From Streptococcus intermedius SK54 = ATCC 27335 (GTDB taxonomy: Bacteria > Bacillota > Bacilli > Lactobacillales > Streptococcaceae): a DNA stretch of 64,000 nt. This document shows, piece by piece, positions 26,683 to 37,451 of this stretch; position 1 is the stretch's first letter; each line of letters begins with the position of its first letter. The notes beneath the pieces are model-generated. The model did no database searches. It was not told the origin of the DNA and saw nothing but the letters and a program-made list of their open reading frames with translations. The translations under genes and the position numbers were made by a program. Location of the stretch: assembly GCF_000413475.1 (NCBI RefSeq), contig NZ_ATFK01000004.1, forward strand, positions 1 to 64,000, written 5' to 3'.

Positions 26683-28506
26683 ATGAATGTAGATGAATTA
26701 AAAAAGCGGCAGGAGCGGATTCGGAATTTCTCCATCATTGCTCACATTGACCACGGTAAGTCAACCTTGGCAGATCGAATTTTGGAAGCGACGGATACTG
26801 TATCCAGCCGGGAAATGCAAGCTCAACTTTTAGATAGTATGGATTTGGAAAGGGAGCGGGGCATTACTATTAAGCTCAATGCGATTGAACTCAATTATAG
26901 AGCTAAGAACGGTGAAACTTATATTTTTCATTTGATTGATACACCAGGGCATGTGGACTTTACTTATGAAGTATCGCGATCGTTGGCAGCCTGTGAAGGG
27001 GCTATTCTGGTGGTCGATGCAGCACAAGGTATTGAAGCACAAACTTTAGCCAATGTTTATCTTGCCTTAGATAATGATTTGGAAATCTTACCAGTTATCA
27101 ATAAAATTGACCTTCCAGCTGCTGATCCAGAGCGAGTTCGAACAGAGATTGAAGATGTCATTGGTTTGGATGCAAGCGAAGCTGTGTTGGCTTCGGCTAA
27201 AGCTGGTATCGGGATTGAAGAAATCTTGGAGCAAATCGTGGAGAAAGTTCCTGCACCGACAGGCAATGTGGCAGCACCGCTCAAGGCTCTCATTTTTGAT
27301 TCGGTTTACGATGCCTATCGTGGAGTAATCCTGCAAGTGCGGGTTATGGACGGTGTGGTCAAGCCAGGAGATACCATTCAGCTCATGAGCAATGGTAAGA
27401 CCTTTGACGTGACTGAAGTCGGCATCTTCACTCCGAAAGCCATTGGTCGTGATTTCTTGGCTACTGGGGATGTTGGTTATATTGCAGCTTCGATTAAGAC
27501 TGTTCAAGATACTCGGGTTGGTGACACAGTGACTTTGGCAGATGATCCAGCAGATGAACCGCTTCATGGCTACAAGCAAATGAATCCTATGGTTTTTGCT
27601 GGCCTCTATCCTATTGAGTCCAATAAGTACAATGACTTGCGTGAGGCTTTGGAAAAACTCCAGCTGAATGATGCTAGTCTACAATTTGAACCAGAGACAT
27701 CTCAGGCACTAGGTTTTGGTTTTCGTTGTGGATTCTTAGGCTTGCTACACATGGATGTCATTCAGGAGCGCTTGGAGCGCGAGTTTAATATTGATCTGAT
27801 TATGACAGCACCTTCTGTTATCTATAAGGTCAATATGACAGATGGTACCTCGCTTGATGTGTCTAATCCGAGCGAGTTTCCGGAGCCAACCAAGATTGAG
27901 TCAATCGAGGAGCCTTATGTTAAAGCTCAAATCATGGTGCCACAGGAATTTGTTGGAGCAGTGATGGAGTTGGCTCAGCGCAAGCGCGGTGACTTTGTGA
28001 CCATGGACTATATTGATGAAAATCGGGTCAATGTCATCTATCAAATCCCGCTGGCGGAAATCGTTTTTGACTTCTTTGACAAGCTCAAGTCTTCTACTCG
28101 TGGTTATGCTAGTTTTGACTATGAAATTTCAGAATATCGTAAGTCTAATCTTGTCAAGATGGATATTCTCCTCAATGGTGACAAGGTTGATGCTCTTAGC
28201 TTTATTGTTCACAAGGAATTTGCTTATGAACGTGGAAAATTGATTGCCGAAAAATTAAAGAAAATTATCCCACGTCAGCAATTTGAAGTGCCAATTCAAG
28301 CCGCTATCGGTCAGAAAATTGTGGCTCGGACAGACATTAAAGCCCTGCGTAAAAACGTCTTGGCTAAGTGTTATGGTGGTGACGTATCCCGGAAGCGTAA
28401 ACTCCTAGAAAAACAAAAAGCTGGTAAGAAACGGATGAAAGCGATTGGCTCTGTTGAAGTACCACAGGAAGCCTTCCTCAGTGTTCTCAGTATGGATGAC
28501 GAATAA
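26683..28506 (+). CDS. lepA: Elongation factor 4 (LepA), back-translocating GTPase
   Basis: LepA is a ribosome-binding GTPase related to EF-G that acts in translation under stress and in 30S maturation. The 607 residues have G1 [10 protein letters not shown]2/switch region RGITIK, G3 DTPGHVDF, G4 NKIDLP and the LepA-specific C-terminal domain with [17 protein letters not shown]. It is full length and starts behind AAAAGGAAGAG. It diverges from the Cof gene and is followed by a hairpin and a decayed lipoprotein gene. Confidence 0.97.
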   Translation: MNVDELKKRQERIRNFSIIAHIDHGKSTLADRILEATDTVSSREMQAQLLDSMDLERERGITIKLNAIELNYRAKNGETYIFHLIDTPGHVDFTYEVSRSLAACEGAILVVDAAQGIEAQTLANVYLALDNDLEILPVINKIDLPAADPERVRTEIEDVIGLDASEAVLASAKAGIGIEEILEQIVEKVPAPTGNVAAPLKALIFDSVYDAYRGVILQVRVMDGVVKPGDTIQLMSNGKTFDVTEVGIFTPKAIGRDFLATGDVGYIAASIKTVQDTRVGDTVTLADDPADEPLHGYKQMNPMVFAGLYPIESNKYNDLREALEKLQLNDASLQFEPETSQALGFGFRCGFLGLLHMDVIQERLEREFNIDLIMTAPSVIYKVNMTDGTSLDVSNPSEFPEPTKIESIEEPYVKAQIMVPQEFVGAVMELAQRKRGDFVTMDYIDENRVNVIYQIPLAEIVFDFFDKLKSSTRGYASFDYEISEYRKSNLVKMDILLNGDKVDALSFIVHKEFAYERGKLIAEKLKKIIPRQQFEVPIQAAIGQKIVARTDIKALRKNVLAKCYGGDVSRKRKLLEKQKAGKKRMKAIGSVEVPQEAFLSVLSMDDE

Positions 28507-28602
28507 TTTTTTATAAATACGAAAGAAGCTAATAATACATCTCAAAATCTCAAGTTTGTTGTAATTAATAATGAACAACACAGTGTCTATTTTAGTCTTT
28601 GA

Positions 28603-28656
28603 AGAGTGGGACAGAATCAAAATTTGACAATCTTTGGTTCTGTTCTACTCTATTTT
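28603..28656 (+). terminator. Terminator of lepA
   Basis: AGAGTGGGACAGAATCAAA pairs with TTTGGTTCTGTTCTACTCT over 28603-28651, followed by ATTTTT. It lies about 100 bases after the lepA stop. Confidence 0.72.
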
Positions 28657-28688
28657 TAATTATTCAGAAAGTGTTTTTTTAACATAAA

Positions 28689-28991
28689 TATAATAAGAGG
28701 ACAGGAGGTTATGATAAATAAAAGAAAGTAATACTTCATGATATGTTTAACACTGTTAGTTAGCGTTTCCCTTGTGGACTGTAGTTCAAAAGGAACAGTT
28801 GTGCAGATGATAACGAAGCCTATCAAGTGAATCTCGTAATGAAATTAAGGCAGTACCTGATTAACTGAATTTTCAAAAGAGACGAGAAAGATTCTCTTAT
28901 TGCGTTTGAAAGTGATCGAAAGACACTCGTAACGTTCATTTCTTATATTGAAACGAGATGGAGTTTGAGTAAAGAAAACTCAAAGATTTAA
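28689..28991 (+). pseudogene. Decayed small lipoprotein gene
   Basis: An apparent promoter (TATAAT 28689-28694) and an excellent GGAGG lead to ATG 28711. The frame hits TAA after six codons, then reads through a lipoprotein-like signal peptide (CLTLLVSVSLVDCSSKG). It then needs frame changes to continue as ADDNEAYQVNLVMKLRQYL and as DEKDSLIAFESDRKTLVTF before TAA at 28989-28991. At least one nonsense and two frameshift changes are needed. I do not recognise the ancestral lipoprotein. Confidence 0.75.
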
Positions 28992-29028
28992 AGAAAAAAT
29001 TTCAACTTGGTAGTCAAACCTAAACATT

Positions 29029-29088
29029 GAGAGAGCGGGAAGAAGTTGATTTCTATGAAATCATGGATTGTCTCTCGCTCTCTTTTAA
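29029..29088 (+). terminator. Terminator-like nested hairpin before murB
   Basis: GAGAGAGCGGGA pairs with the TCTCGCTCTC segment (about 29073-29082), and an inner GATTTC/GAAATC stem lies between them; TTTTAAAT follows. It isolates murB from the decayed gene. Confidence 0.65.
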
Positions 29089-29186
29089 ATAGCCAATGAC
29101 ATCTACAAGGAAAGAATTTTACAATTATTTTTAGGAGTGATTAAGAGAATATTTTTCTTTAATTTATCGTAAATATTTCTTAAATT

Positions 29187-29195
29187 TGGTATAAT
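29187..29195 (+). promoter_or_regulatory. Extended -10 promoter of murB-potABCD
   Basis: TGGTATAAT (29187-29195) lies 30 bases before ATG 29226, with AGAGAGAG as a weak ribosome-binding site. Confidence 0.6.
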
Positions 29196-29225
29196 AAAGT
29201 GAATTTTGTTTAAGAGAGAGAAAAT

Positions 29226-30128
29226 ATGTCAACTTTAGAAATGTTAAAATCGGAATTGAATGGAATTGATGTTCGCTTCAATGAACCTTTAAAACAATAT
29301 ACATATACAAAAGTAGGTGGAGCTGCTGATTATTTGGTTTTTCCACGAAATCGTTATGAATTGGCACGAGTGGTGAAATTTGCTAATCGGGAACAGATCC
29401 CTTGGATGGTGCTAGGGAATGCAAGCAATATCATCGTTCGTGATGGTGGTATTCGTGGATTTGTGATTATGTTTGATAAGTTAAATAATGTGGCAGTAGA
29501 TGGTTATACGATTGAAGCAGAAGCAGGTGCCAATCTGATTGAGACGACTCATGTTGCACTTCATCACAGTCTGACAGGTTTTGAGTTTGCTTGTGGTATT
29601 CCAGGCAGCATTGGCGGTGCTGTTTTTATGAATGCTGGTGCTTATGGGGGCGAAATTGCACATATTTTACTTTCTTGTAAGGTGCTGACGCGCGATGGAG
29701 AAATCAAGACTCTCAGTGCTCAAGATATGAAATTTGGTTATCGCCGTTCATATGTTCAACAGACAGGAGATGTGGTAATTTCTGCCAAGTTTGCCCTAGC
29801 GCCAGGTATGCATCGTGTGATTCGTCAGGAAATGGAACGATTGACACATCTTCGTCAATTGAAGCAGCCTTTGGAGTATCCTTCTTGTGGGTCTGTTTTT
29901 AAGCGTCCGACGGGACATTTTGCAGGGCAATTGATTAGTGAAGCAAATTTAAAAGGATACCGTATTGGCGGGGTAGAAGTTTCTACAAAGCATGCAGGTT
30001 TTATGGTCAATGTTGATAACGGAACAGCTGCTGATTATGAAAATTTGATTGCACATGTGATTGAGGCTGTCAAAGTTCAGTCAGGTGTTACCTTGGAAAG
30101 AGAAGTTCGAATTATTGGTGAGAAGTGA
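29226..30128 (+). CDS. murB: UDP-N-acetylenolpyruvoylglucosamine reductase
   Basis: MurB is the FAD/NADPH enzyme that reduces UDP-GlcNAc-enolpyruvate to UDP-MurNAc. The 300-residue type II protein has the FAD motif [25 protein letters not shown]-like [20 protein letters not shown], and the catalytic Ser within [11 protein letters not shown]. It is followed closely by potABCD, the arrangement I know from pneumococcus, so they may share transcripts although about 95 bases separate murB and potA. Confidence 0.96.
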   Translation: MSTLEMLKSELNGIDVRFNEPLKQYTYTKVGGAADYLVFPRNRYELARVVKFANREQIPWMVLGNASNIIVRDGGIRGFVIMFDKLNNVAVDGYTIEAEAGANLIETTHVALHHSLTGFEFACGIPGSIGGAVFMNAGAYGGEIAHILLSCKVLTRDGEIKTLSAQDMKFGYRRSYVQQTGDVVISAKFALAPGMHRVIRQEMERLTHLRQLKQPLEYPSCGSVFKRPTGHFAGQLISEANLKGYRIGGVEVSTKHAGFMVNVDNGTAADYENLIAHVIEAVKVQSGVTLEREVRIIGEK

Positions 30129-30223
30129 TAATAATATTGAACTTTTTGATAACATCTCCAAGAAAATGAGTCAAGACAAGACTTTAAACTGTCAATCTAT
30201 GAAAAAGAAGGAATTTATGGCAA

Positions 30224-31381
30224 TTGAACAAACCAATCATTGAATTTAAAAATGTATCAAAAGTTTTTGAGGATAATAATACAGTTGTCTTAAAAGACAT
30301 CAATTTTGAATTAGAAGAAGGGAAGTTTTACACTCTTTTAGGTGCTTCTGGATCAGGAAAATCAACCATTCTAAATATCATCGCTGGCTTATTGGAAGCA
30401 TCAAGCGGTGATGTTTTTCTTGACGGCGTCCGAATCAATGATATTCCGACCAATGAACGTGATGTGCACACAGTGTTTCAGTCTTATGCCCTTTTTCCTC
30501 ATATGACCGTTTTTGAAAATATAGCATTTCCGTTGCGTTTGCGTAAGGTTGAAAAAAAAGAAATAGAGCGTCGTGTTACGGAAGTTTTGAAAATGGTGCG
30601 TTTAGATGGTTTTGGGAAACGATCTATTCGTAAATTGTCCGGTGGACAGCGGCAACGTGTCGCAATAGCACGTGCTATTGTCAATGAACCACGTGTTGTT
30701 TTGTTGGATGAACCTTTATCTGCATTGGATTTAAAGTTACGGACAGATATGCAGTATGAATTACGGGAATTGCAACAGCGTCTGGGAATAACCTTTGTCT
30801 TTGTTACTCATGACCAAGAAGAGGCGCTGGCTATGAGTGACTGGATTTTTGTTATGAATGAGGGAGAGATTGTTCAGTCAGGAACACCTGTTGATATATA
30901 TGACGAACCTATCAATCACTTTGTAGCGACCTTTATCGGCGAATCTAATATTCTTCCAGGAAAGATGATTGAAGACTATCTGGTTGAGTTCAATGGCAAG
31001 CAATTTGAAGCAGTAGATGGAGGGATGCGTCCTAATGAGCAGGTGGAAGTGGTCATTCGTCCAGAAGATTTACAAATTACGCTTCCAGAAGAAGGGAAAC
31101 TACAAGTTAAGGTTGATACGCAACTTTTCCGCGGAGTGCATTATGAGATTATCGCTTATGATGACTTGGGTAATGAGTGGATGATTCATTCGACTCGCAA
31201 GGCCATTGTCGGAGAAGAAATCGGGCTAGATTTTGAACCGGAAGATATTCATATTATGCGTCTCAATGAAACAGAAGAAGAGTTTGATGCTCGGATTGAA
31301 GAATATGTCGAGATGGAAGAGCAGGAAGCAGGCTTAATCAATGCTATTGAGGAGGAGCGCGATGAAGAAAACAACCTCTGA
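30224..31381 (+). CDS. potA: Spermidine/putrescine ABC transporter ATPase
   Basis: PotA energises polyamine uptake through PotBC. The 385 residues include Walker [11 protein letters not shown]-loop FQSYALFPH, signature LSGGQRQRV, Walker [13 protein letters not shown] and a C-terminal TOBE-like regulatory domain (about 240-385). The start is a TTG at 30224. An ATG at 30217, better placed after AAGGAATTT, opens an eight-codon frame in another register that ends at 30243, inside potA, so initiation may be coupled or limited. potB overlaps its 3' end by 20 bases. Confidence 0.94.
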   Translation: MNKPIIEFKNVSKVFEDNNTVVLKDINFELEEGKFYTLLGASGSGKSTILNIIAGLLEASSGDVFLDGVRINDIPTNERDVHTVFQSYALFPHMTVFENIAFPLRLRKVEKKEIERRVTEVLKMVRLDGFGKRSIRKLSGGQRQRVAIARAIVNEPRVVLLDEPLSALDLKLRTDMQYELRELQQRLGITFVFVTHDQEEALAMSDWIFVMNEGEIVQSGTPVDIYDEPINHFVATFIGESNILPGKMIEDYLVEFNGKQFEAVDGGMRPNEQVEVVIRPEDLQITLPEEGKLQVKVDTQLFRGVHYEIIAYDDLGNEWMIHSTRKAIVGEEIGLDFEPEDIHIMRLNETEEEFDARIEEYVEMEEQEAGLINAIEEERDEENNL

Positions 31382-32168
31382 TCTTTTTGTTGCTCCTTAT
31401 ATTCTTTGGATTCTATTGTTTGTATTAGCGCCTGTTGCCATGATTGTTTGGCAGTCGTTTTTCAATATTGAAGGTCACTTTACTCTTGAAAATTATAAGA
31501 CCTACTTCGCTTCGCAAAATCTAACCTATCTTAAAATGAGTTTGAATTCAGTCTTGTATGCAGGAATTATCACAGTTGTTACCTTGGTAATTAGTTACCC
31601 TACTGCGTTTTTGTTGACACAATTAAAGCATAAACAGCTTTGGTTGATGCTCATTATTTTACCGACCTGGGTGAATTTGTTGCTCAAAGCTTACGCTTTT
31701 ATCGGGATTTTTGGACAAAATGGTTCAGTCAATCAGTTTTTAAGTTTTATCGGGATTGGTTCTCAGCAAATTTTGTTCACAGACTTTTCTTTTATTTTTG
31801 TTGCTAGTTATATTGAGCTACCCTTTATGATATTGCCGATTTTTAATGTCTTAGAGGACATGGATGAGAATCTGGTTCATGCTAGCTATGATCTGGGCGC
31901 CAATCGCTGGCAAACGTTTCGTCATGTGGTTTTTCCACTTTCTATGAATGGAGTGAGAAGTGGTGTTCAGTCTGTCTTTATTCCTAGCCTCAGTCTCTTT
32001 ATGCTGACGCGTTTAATTGGTGGCAATCGAGTTATTACACTTGGTACAGCGATTGAGCAACATTTCCTAACTACGCAAAATTGGGGCATGGGCTCAACGA
32101 TTGGTGTTGTCTTGATTGTAGCTATGCTCGTTATCATGTGGGCAACAAAAGAAAGGGGGGAACGATGA
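31362..32168 (+). CDS. potB: Spermidine/putrescine ABC transporter permease PotB
   Basis: PotB is one of two membrane permeases of the polyamine importer. The 268 residues have six hydrophobic segments and the EAA-type coupling loop ([19 protein letters not shown]) near residue 180. GAGGAGG lies directly upstream of ATG 31362; a longer in-frame start at 31341 lies before that ribosome-binding site and is not preferred. Its stop overlaps the potC start as ATGA. Confidence 0.95.
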   Translation: MKKTTSDLFVAPYILWILLFVLAPVAMIVWQSFFNIEGHFTLENYKTYFASQNLTYLKMSLNSVLYAGIITVVTLVISYPTAFLLTQLKHKQLWLMLIILPTWVNLLLKAYAFIGIFGQNGSVNQFLSFIGIGSQQILFTDFSFIFVASYIELPFMILPIFNVLEDMDENLVHASYDLGANRWQTFRHVVFPLSMNGVRSGVQSVFIPSLSLFMLTRLIGGNRVITLGTAIEQHFLTTQNWGMGSTIGVVLIVAMLVIMWATKERGER

Positions 32169-32938
32169 AAAAAACAGCTAGTATTTACTTAACAGTCGTC
32201 TTCTTAATTCTTTATTTACCGATTTTCTATTTGATTGGCTATGCCTTTAATGCTGGTGAGGATATGAACAAGTTCACAGGGTTTAGCCTAATACATTTTC
32301 AAAAGATGTTCAGCGACAGTCGTCTGATGTTAATCTTGGCACAAACTTTTTTTCTGGCTTTTTTGTCTTCTTTGATTGCAACAGCTATCGGGACGTTTGG
32401 TGCTATTTATATTTATCAGGCAAGAAAAAAATATCAAGAAGCCTTTTTGTCGGTCAATAATATTTTAATGGTAGCACCAGATGTTATGATTGGTGCGAGT
32501 TTCTTGATTTTATTTACAACCGTCAAATTTCAATTAGGTTTTCTATCTGTTCTGGCCAGTCATATAGCTTTTTCAATCCCGATCGTAGTCTTGATGATTT
32601 TGCCGCGACTAAAAGAGATGAATGATGATATGATTAAAGCAGCCTATGATTTAGGAGCAAATCAAGTTCAGATGTTAAAGGAAATCATGTTGCCTTATTT
32701 GACACCAGCGATTATTGCAGGATATTTTATGGCATTTACCTATTCTTTGGATGATTTTGCCGTGACATTCTTTGTAACTGGGAATGGTTTTTCAACTTTG
32801 TCTGTTGAGATTTATTCGCGAGCTCGCCAAGGAATCTCACTGGAAATCAATGCTCTCTCTGCTTTAGTATTTCTTTTTAGTATTCTTTTAGTAATTGGCT
32901 ATTACTTTATTTCTCGTGAGAAGGAGGATGTGGCATGA
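32165..32938 (+). CDS. potC: Spermidine/putrescine ABC transporter permease PotC
   Basis: PotC is the second permease of the polyamine importer: 257 residues, six membrane helices, and a coupling loop AAYDLGANQVQMLKEIMLP near residue 160. ATG 32165 overlaps the potB stop (ATGA), with GGGGGG immediately upstream, and its own stop overlaps potD in the same way. The longer frame upstream is a shadow inside potB. Confidence 0.95.
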   Translation: MKKTASIYLTVVFLILYLPIFYLIGYAFNAGEDMNKFTGFSLIHFQKMFSDSRLMLILAQTFFLAFLSSLIATAIGTFGAIYIYQARKKYQEAFLSVNNILMVAPDVMIGASFLILFTTVKFQLGFLSVLASHIAFSIPIVVLMILPRLKEMNDDMIKAAYDLGANQVQMLKEIMLPYLTPAIIAGYFMAFTYSLDDFAVTFFVTGNGFSTLSVEIYSRARQGISLEINALSALVFLFSILLVIGYYFISREKEDVA

Positions 32939-34005
32939 AAAAACTTTATTCGTTTTTAATAGGTATTATTGCCATTATCCTTGTTCTCTGGGGATGGAGT
33001 CGCCACATTGAAAGTCGTACAAAAAGAGGATTTGGTGACAAATTAGTCATCTATAATTGGGGAGATTATATTGACCCAGAACTATTAACAAAATTTACTA
33101 AAGAAACTGGTATTCAGGTTCAATATGAAACCTTTGATTCCAATGAATCCATGTACACGAAGATTAAACAAGGTGGGACAACCTACGATATTGCTATTCC
33201 CAGTGAATACATGATTTCTAAGATGATGTCGGAACGATTATTAGAAAAGCTGGACCATTCGCAGATTAAAGGGCTAGAAAATATTGGCAAAAGGTTCTTA
33301 AATCAATCGTTCGATCCTAAAAATCAATATTCTATTCCTTACTTTTGGGGAACGCTAGGTATTGTTTATAATACTGAATTGGTGAAAACAGTTCCTAAGC
33401 ATTGGAGTGACTTGTGGCGACCTGAATATAAAAACTCTATCATGATGATTGATGGAGCACGCGAAGTGATGGGTATCGGCCTAAATGCCCTAGGCTATAG
33501 TTTAAATTCTAAAAATCCCAAGCAATTACAAGAGGCAGTTAACAAACTCTATAGATTGACACCAAATATCAAAGCAATTGTAGCAGATGAGATGAAGGGG
33601 TATATGATTCAAAATAATGCGGCCATTGGTGTTAGTTTCTCTGGGGAGGCACGGCAAATGTTAGCAAAAAACGATAAACTTCGTTACATTGTCCCCACAG
33701 AAGCCAGCAATCTTTGGTTTGATAATATCGTCATTCCTAAGACGGTTAAAAATAAAAAAGCTGCCTATCAATTTATCAACTTTATGTTAAAACCTGAAAA
33801 TGCCTATAAAAATGCTTTGTATGTTGGTTATTCAACACCAAATGTACCAGCTAAGGCAATGCTCCCTAAAGAAGTACAGGAAGATAAAGCTTTTTATCCA
33901 GATGAGGAAACTTTGAAGCATTTAGAAGTCTATCAACAACTCGGCGCAAAATGGTTGGGGATTTATAACGATTTGTATCTTCAAATGAAGATGTATCGGA
34001 AATAA
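32935..34005 (+). CDS. potD: Spermidine/putrescine-binding protein PotD
   Basis: PotD captures polyamines outside the membrane and delivers them to PotBC. The 356-residue protein has a short N-terminal hydrophobic anchor (residues 5-22) without a lipobox cysteine, so it is held as an uncleaved or non-lipid signal anchor, as in the pneumococcal protein. The binding-domain start LVIYNWGDYIDPELL, the segments YDIAIPSEYMI and YFWGTLGIVYN, and the late NLWFDNIVIPKT segment are typical of PotD. It closes the operon. Confidence 0.95.
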   Translation: MKKLYSFLIGIIAIILVLWGWSRHIESRTKRGFGDKLVIYNWGDYIDPELLTKFTKETGIQVQYETFDSNESMYTKIKQGGTTYDIAIPSEYMISKMMSERLLEKLDHSQIKGLENIGKRFLNQSFDPKNQYSIPYFWGTLGIVYNTELVKTVPKHWSDLWRPEYKNSIMMIDGAREVMGIGLNALGYSLNSKNPKQLQEAVNKLYRLTPNIKAIVADEMKGYMIQNNAAIGVSFSGEARQMLAKNDKLRYIVPTEASNLWFDNIVIPKTVKNKKAAYQFINFMLKPENAYKNALYVGYSTPNVPAKAMLPKEVQEDKAFYPDEETLKHLEVYQQLGAKWLGIYNDLYLQMKMYRK

Positions 34006-34271
34006 AAAACAGTGAGAATTTCTTCAAATTTCGTTAGTATTAATAGTCCGAGAGTTTGTGAGAGGTGACAGATGATGAAAGTGAAATTTGTCAATTTTCT
34101 TATAGCTTTTCTTACGGATTTTGTCAGTTTCATCTCAAATCTTAAATGCTCTATCGGAACTTTTGTTCCCTCTTTCTTCCCCTCTAACCTCAATTGTCTG
34201 AAATATGAGATTTACGCAGCGAACATCTTTAAGGCTGTTTGTCAACTGTAGTGAATGCCTTAGCATCAGTA

Positions 34272-34303
34272 TGAGAAAGAATCAAATCGGTTCTTTCTTT
34301 TTT
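34272..34303 (+). terminator. Terminator-like hairpin upstream of asd
   Basis: GAAAGAA and TTCTTTC arms around TCAAATCGG are followed by TTTTTTC; it probably ends the pot operon message. Confidence 0.6.
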
Positions 34304-34313
34304 CTTATAAGTC

Positions 34314-34342
34314 TTTTCAATTTATTAGAAAAGTAGTATAAT
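34314..34342 (+). promoter_or_regulatory. Promoter of asd-dapA
   Basis: TTTTCA (34314-34319), a 17-base spacer and TATAAT (34337-34342) lie 44 bases before the asd ATG; AGAGAGG is the ribosome-binding site. Confidence 0.55.
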
Positions 34343-34385
34343 ACCAGCAATACACAAATTTTTTGAAAATTCAGAGAGGTATGTT

Positions 34386-35462
34386 ATGGGATACACAGTT
34401 GCTGTGGTGGGGGCTACAGGTGCCGTTGGGGCTCAAATGATCAAAATGTTAGAGGAGTCATGCCTTCCAATTGAAAAAGTACGCTATTTGGCTTCAGTCC
34501 GTTCGGCAGGGAAGAAGCTGCGTTTTAGAGACCAAGAAGTGATCATTGAGGAAACAACTGAGGAAGCTTTTGCTGGTGTGGATATTGCCCTTTTTTCAGC
34601 AGGTGGATCAACGTCTGCCAAATATGCACCTTATGCTGTAAAAGCAGGTGCAGTTGTAGTGGATAACACCTCTTATTTTCGACAAAATCCGGATGTTCCA
34701 TTAGTGGTTCCCGAGGTCAATGCGCATGCACTTGCCAACCATAAAGGGATTATTGCTTGTCCAAACTGTTCAACCATTCAGATGATGGTAGCTCTTGAGC
34801 CAGTTCGTCAGAAATGGGGCTTGGAGCGTATTATTGTATCGACCTATCAAGCTGTATCTGGAGCTGGTATGGGTGCTATTCTTGAGACCAAACGTGAACT
34901 GCGTGAGGTTTTAAATGATGAGGTGGCTCCGCGTGATCTTAAAGCTGAAATCCTACCTTCTGGCAGCGACAAAAAACACTATCCAATTGCTTTCAATGCT
35001 CTGGCGCAAATCGATGTCTTTACGGACAATGACTATACCTATGAAGAGATGAAGATGACGAATGAGACCAAGAAAATCATGGAAGATGATACGATTGCAG
35101 TTTCTGCAACCTGTGTTCGTATTCCGGTTCTATCAGCTCATTCAGAATCTATTTATATCGAAACAAAAGAGAAAGCTTCTATTGAGGAAGTGAAAACAGC
35201 GATTGCAAACTTTCCAGGAGCAGTATTGGAAGATGATGTTGCTCATCAAATTTATCCCCAAGCTGTCAATGCTGTTGGGAAACGAGAGACATTCGTTGGA
35301 CGAATTCGTAAGGATCTGGATGCCGAAAAAGGAATTCACATGTGGATAGTGTCAGATAATCTTTTAAAAGGGGCAGCTTGGAACTCTGTACAAATTGCTG
35401 AAACTCTACATGAGCGTGGATTGGTCCATCCAACAGCGGATCTTGTTTTTAAATTGATGTAA
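34386..35462 (+). CDS. asd: Aspartate-semialdehyde dehydrogenase
   Basis: Asd reduces aspartyl phosphate to aspartate semialdehyde, the branch point to lysine/diaminopimelate, threonine and methionine. The 358 residues contain the NADP loop GATGAVG, the catalytic Cys128 in CPNCST, the AVSGAGMGA segment and a late His in LSAHSES-like [10 protein letters not shown]. It is full length and lies 45 bases before dapA, so the two form a lysine-wall precursor pair. Confidence 0.96.
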   Translation: MGYTVAVVGATGAVGAQMIKMLEESCLPIEKVRYLASVRSAGKKLRFRDQEVIIEETTEEAFAGVDIALFSAGGSTSAKYAPYAVKAGAVVVDNTSYFRQNPDVPLVVPEVNAHALANHKGIIACPNCSTIQMMVALEPVRQKWGLERIIVSTYQAVSGAGMGAILETKRELREVLNDEVAPRDLKAEILPSGSDKKHYPIAFNALAQIDVFTDNDYTYEEMKMTNETKKIMEDDTIAVSATCVRIPVLSAHSESIYIETKEKASIEEVKTAIANFPGAVLEDDVAHQIYPQAVNAVGKRETFVGRIRKDLDAEKGIHMWIVSDNLLKGAAWNSVQIAETLHERGLVHPTADLVFKLM

Positions 35463-35507
35463 AACATGAGATAGAGTGGGATCTTGTAAACTAGGAGGAC
35501 GATAGTT

Positions 35508-36389
35508 ATGTCTATAGAAGATTTAAAAAAAGCAAGAATAATTACAGCACTTGTCACACCTTTTAAAGGGGATGGTAGTATTAACTTTGAAGTTCTTCCT
35601 AAATTAATTGAACATCTTTTAGCGCATCATACAGAAGGATTGATTATCGCAGGAACGACTGGCGAAAGCCCAACTCTGACGCATGAAGAAGAGTTGGAAT
35701 TATTTGCAGCAGTTCAAAAGATTGTAAAAGGACGCGTTCCGTTGATAGCTGGAATTGGTACAAATGATACTCGAGACTCCGTTGAATTTGCGCGTGAAGT
35801 TGATAAATTTGGTGGTTTTGTTGCTGGTCTTGCTGTGACTCCTTATTACAACAAACCGACTCAAGAAGGCTTATATCAGCATTATAAAGCGATTGCGGAG
35901 GCTTCAAATCTGCCAATTATTGTTTATAATGTTCCTAGCCGAACGGTTGCTGGTTTGACAGTAGAAACTACCTTGCGCTTGGCACAATTGCAAAATATTA
36001 TTGCTATCAAAGACTGTACAGGTATAGAGCCCCTGACTCATTTGGTTGAAAATGCTCCAAAAGACTTTCTAATTTATACTGGAGAAGATGGACAAGCTTT
36101 TCATGCAAAGGCTATTGGAGCTCAGGGAGTTGTATCTGTGGCAGCTCATACCAATGGAGATGATTTTTATGAAATGTTTGCAGCTTTAGATAAGGGTAAC
36201 CTAGAAAAAGCTGCTCAGATTCAACGTCAGTTATTACCCAAAATAGAAGCTCTCTTTTCCATAACAAACCCAGCTCCACTTAAAACTGTGCTAAATAATC
36301 AAGGTTTTGAAGTCGGATCACTCCGCCTCCCATTGGTTGCTTGTACAGAGCAAGAAAAAGCCGTTATTCTTTCAGTTTTTGAAGATTGA
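35508..36389 (+). CDS. dapA: 4-hydroxy-tetrahydrodipicolinate synthase
   Basis: DapA condenses pyruvate with aspartate semialdehyde. The 293-residue TIM-barrel protein has the Schiff-base Lys168 (IAIKDCTG), Tyr140 in VYNVPSRT, and the GTTGESPTL phosphate-binding-like loop at 49-57. AGGAGG lies upstream of the ATG. It uses the product of the gene immediately before it. No strong terminator follows. Confidence 0.96.
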   Translation: MSIEDLKKARIITALVTPFKGDGSINFEVLPKLIEHLLAHHTEGLIIAGTTGESPTLTHEEELELFAAVQKIVKGRVPLIAGIGTNDTRDSVEFAREVDKFGGFVAGLAVTPYYNKPTQEGLYQHYKAIAEASNLPIIVYNVPSRTVAGLTVETTLRLAQLQNIIAIKDCTGIEPLTHLVENAPKDFLIYTGEDGQAFHAKAIGAQGVVSVAAHTNGDDFYEMFAALDKGNLEKAAQIQRQLLPKIEALFSITNPAPLKTVLNNQGFEVGSLRLPLVACTEQEKAVILSVFED

Positions 36390-36591
36390 AGGAAGCGTTT
36401 TAGGTTTGTAAAATGTTGGGAACATTTACGATGAACTAGTGAATTTTTTATTACGGAGGACTTTAGCATTTAAATCTGCAAGAAGAAATGTTTGAAAAGA
36501 CAAAACTAGGCTGAATGGAAAGACTGATATTACAAGATTGTCATATTTTCTGTTATGATGAGATAAAAGTGGGAGATTTAGTATAATAGAA

Positions 36592-37028
36592 ATGGATAAA
36601 TTGAAAGTTGATGAGAAGTTGGAGCATATTAAGAAAAGAAAATTGAGAATCAGTTCCATTGAAATTATGGCGATTTTAGGATTATTAATTTGGCTACTCA
36701 CAATATTTTTAAGAAAATATTATTCAATTAATTCAGTTGTTCCTATATGTTATGTGGAGGAGCATGGATTGCAACAGCTATGCTAAAACAACCTTTTAGT
36801 CCAACATTCAGTGCAAATAAAGTCTCAACTATTGAATTTTCTAAAAAGACACTTATGTATATATGTATAGTGGTTGTACTGAGGTCTTTTATTAATGAGT
36901 TATTACCATTGGGTAATACTAGTGTAGTATTTGACGTATACGATGTGCTTGCTACTGTACTAGCGGAAATTATAGCTTTTAGCATACTTGTCATTCTAAA
37001 AGAAAAGACTTTAATAGATTACCGTTGA
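36592..37028 (+). pseudogene. Small multi-helix membrane protein, apparently split by a frameshift
   Basis: Two frames overlap: 36592-36786 (64 codons, one helix near residues 22-42) and a second in the +2 frame that is open from 36732 to a stop at 37026-37028, with helices after ILGLLIW..FLRKYY. Joined between about 36735 and 36780, they would give a protein of about 145 residues with four hydrophobic segments. Only one base-level shift is required, so a sequencing error, a recent mutation or two overlapping small proteins are all possible. I do not recognise the family. TATAAT (36582-36587) ends only four bases before the first ATG. Confidence 0.5.
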
Positions 37029-37082
37029 TTTTGGGAAGATTAAAAAGCCAGTGTCGAACTGAACAAGGAATAAAAACACATT

Positions 37083-37114
37083 AGACGGTAGAATGAAACA
37101 TTCTATCGTCTTTT
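37083..37114 (+). terminator. Terminator after the split membrane gene
   Basis: AGACGGTAGAATG and CATTCTATCGTCT pair with a three-base loop and one G-U pair, followed by TTTTCG. Confidence 0.85.
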
Positions 37115-37129
37115 CGTATTAGTTCTTAC

Positions 37130-37290
37130 CATTTTCTCTTTTTCCGACAATTTAATAAATCTACGAATCAAAAGGGATAGCTTTTCACTCCAATTATAAA
37201 AAACGATCAAAAAGTCTTGTAATTTTTTTCTTATGTTACCATTGTTAATAGTTAGAAAAAATTGTCAATTAGTGCAGTAAAAGCTTAGCC
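37130..37290 (+). repeat. Decayed copy of the rplJL promoter region (left copy)
   Basis: This segment aligns by eye with 39340-39505, upstream of rplJ. Shared blocks include TTTAATAAATCT, TCTTGTAA versus TCTTGCAA, TTTTTTTCTTATGTTAC, and a following GAAAAAA/GCAGTA stretch. The -10 here has become TACCAT and the -35 to -10 spacer is three bases shorter (14), so it should be inactive as a promoter. Between the copies lie only the BtrH-like and AraC-like genes. Confidence 0.75.
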
Positions 37291-37451
37291 TTTGATGTGT
37301 TTAGACAATAGTTTCATTTTTTAATAGCTGTTTTGATTTACAATAAAACATGTGAAATTTCTTTCTTCTACGCAAACCTATAAATTCCGTACAAATTTGA
37401 TGGGGGGATAAATTTTCCTATCGTTTATACTATAGGCAAGGAGGTAGGAAG

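Larger units (their letters stand above)
34006..34385. other. Intergenic region between potD and asd
   Basis: A 59-codon frame at 34072-34251 follows AGAGGTGA, but its sequence has the look of degenerate streptococcal intergenic repeat DNA (TTTTGTCAGTTTCATCTC) and I do not call a protein. A terminator-like hairpin, GAAAGAATC/GGTTCTTTC followed by TTTTTTC, lies at 34272-34303. A probable asd promoter is at 34314-34342 (TTTTCA, 17 bases, TATAAT). Confidence 0.5.

Noticed and set aside
26547-26738. 64-residue N-terminal extension of the Cof hydrolase
   Set aside because: It crosses the divergent lepA promoter and has no similarity to the HAD family, whose proteins begin at MIKLIALDMDGT.
34072-34251. 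59-codon frame with a good Shine-Dalgarno after potD
   Set aside because: Its DNA resembles degenerate streptococcal intergenic repeats, the peptide has no recognisable domain and it runs into unrelated sequence; listed only as part of the intergenic region.
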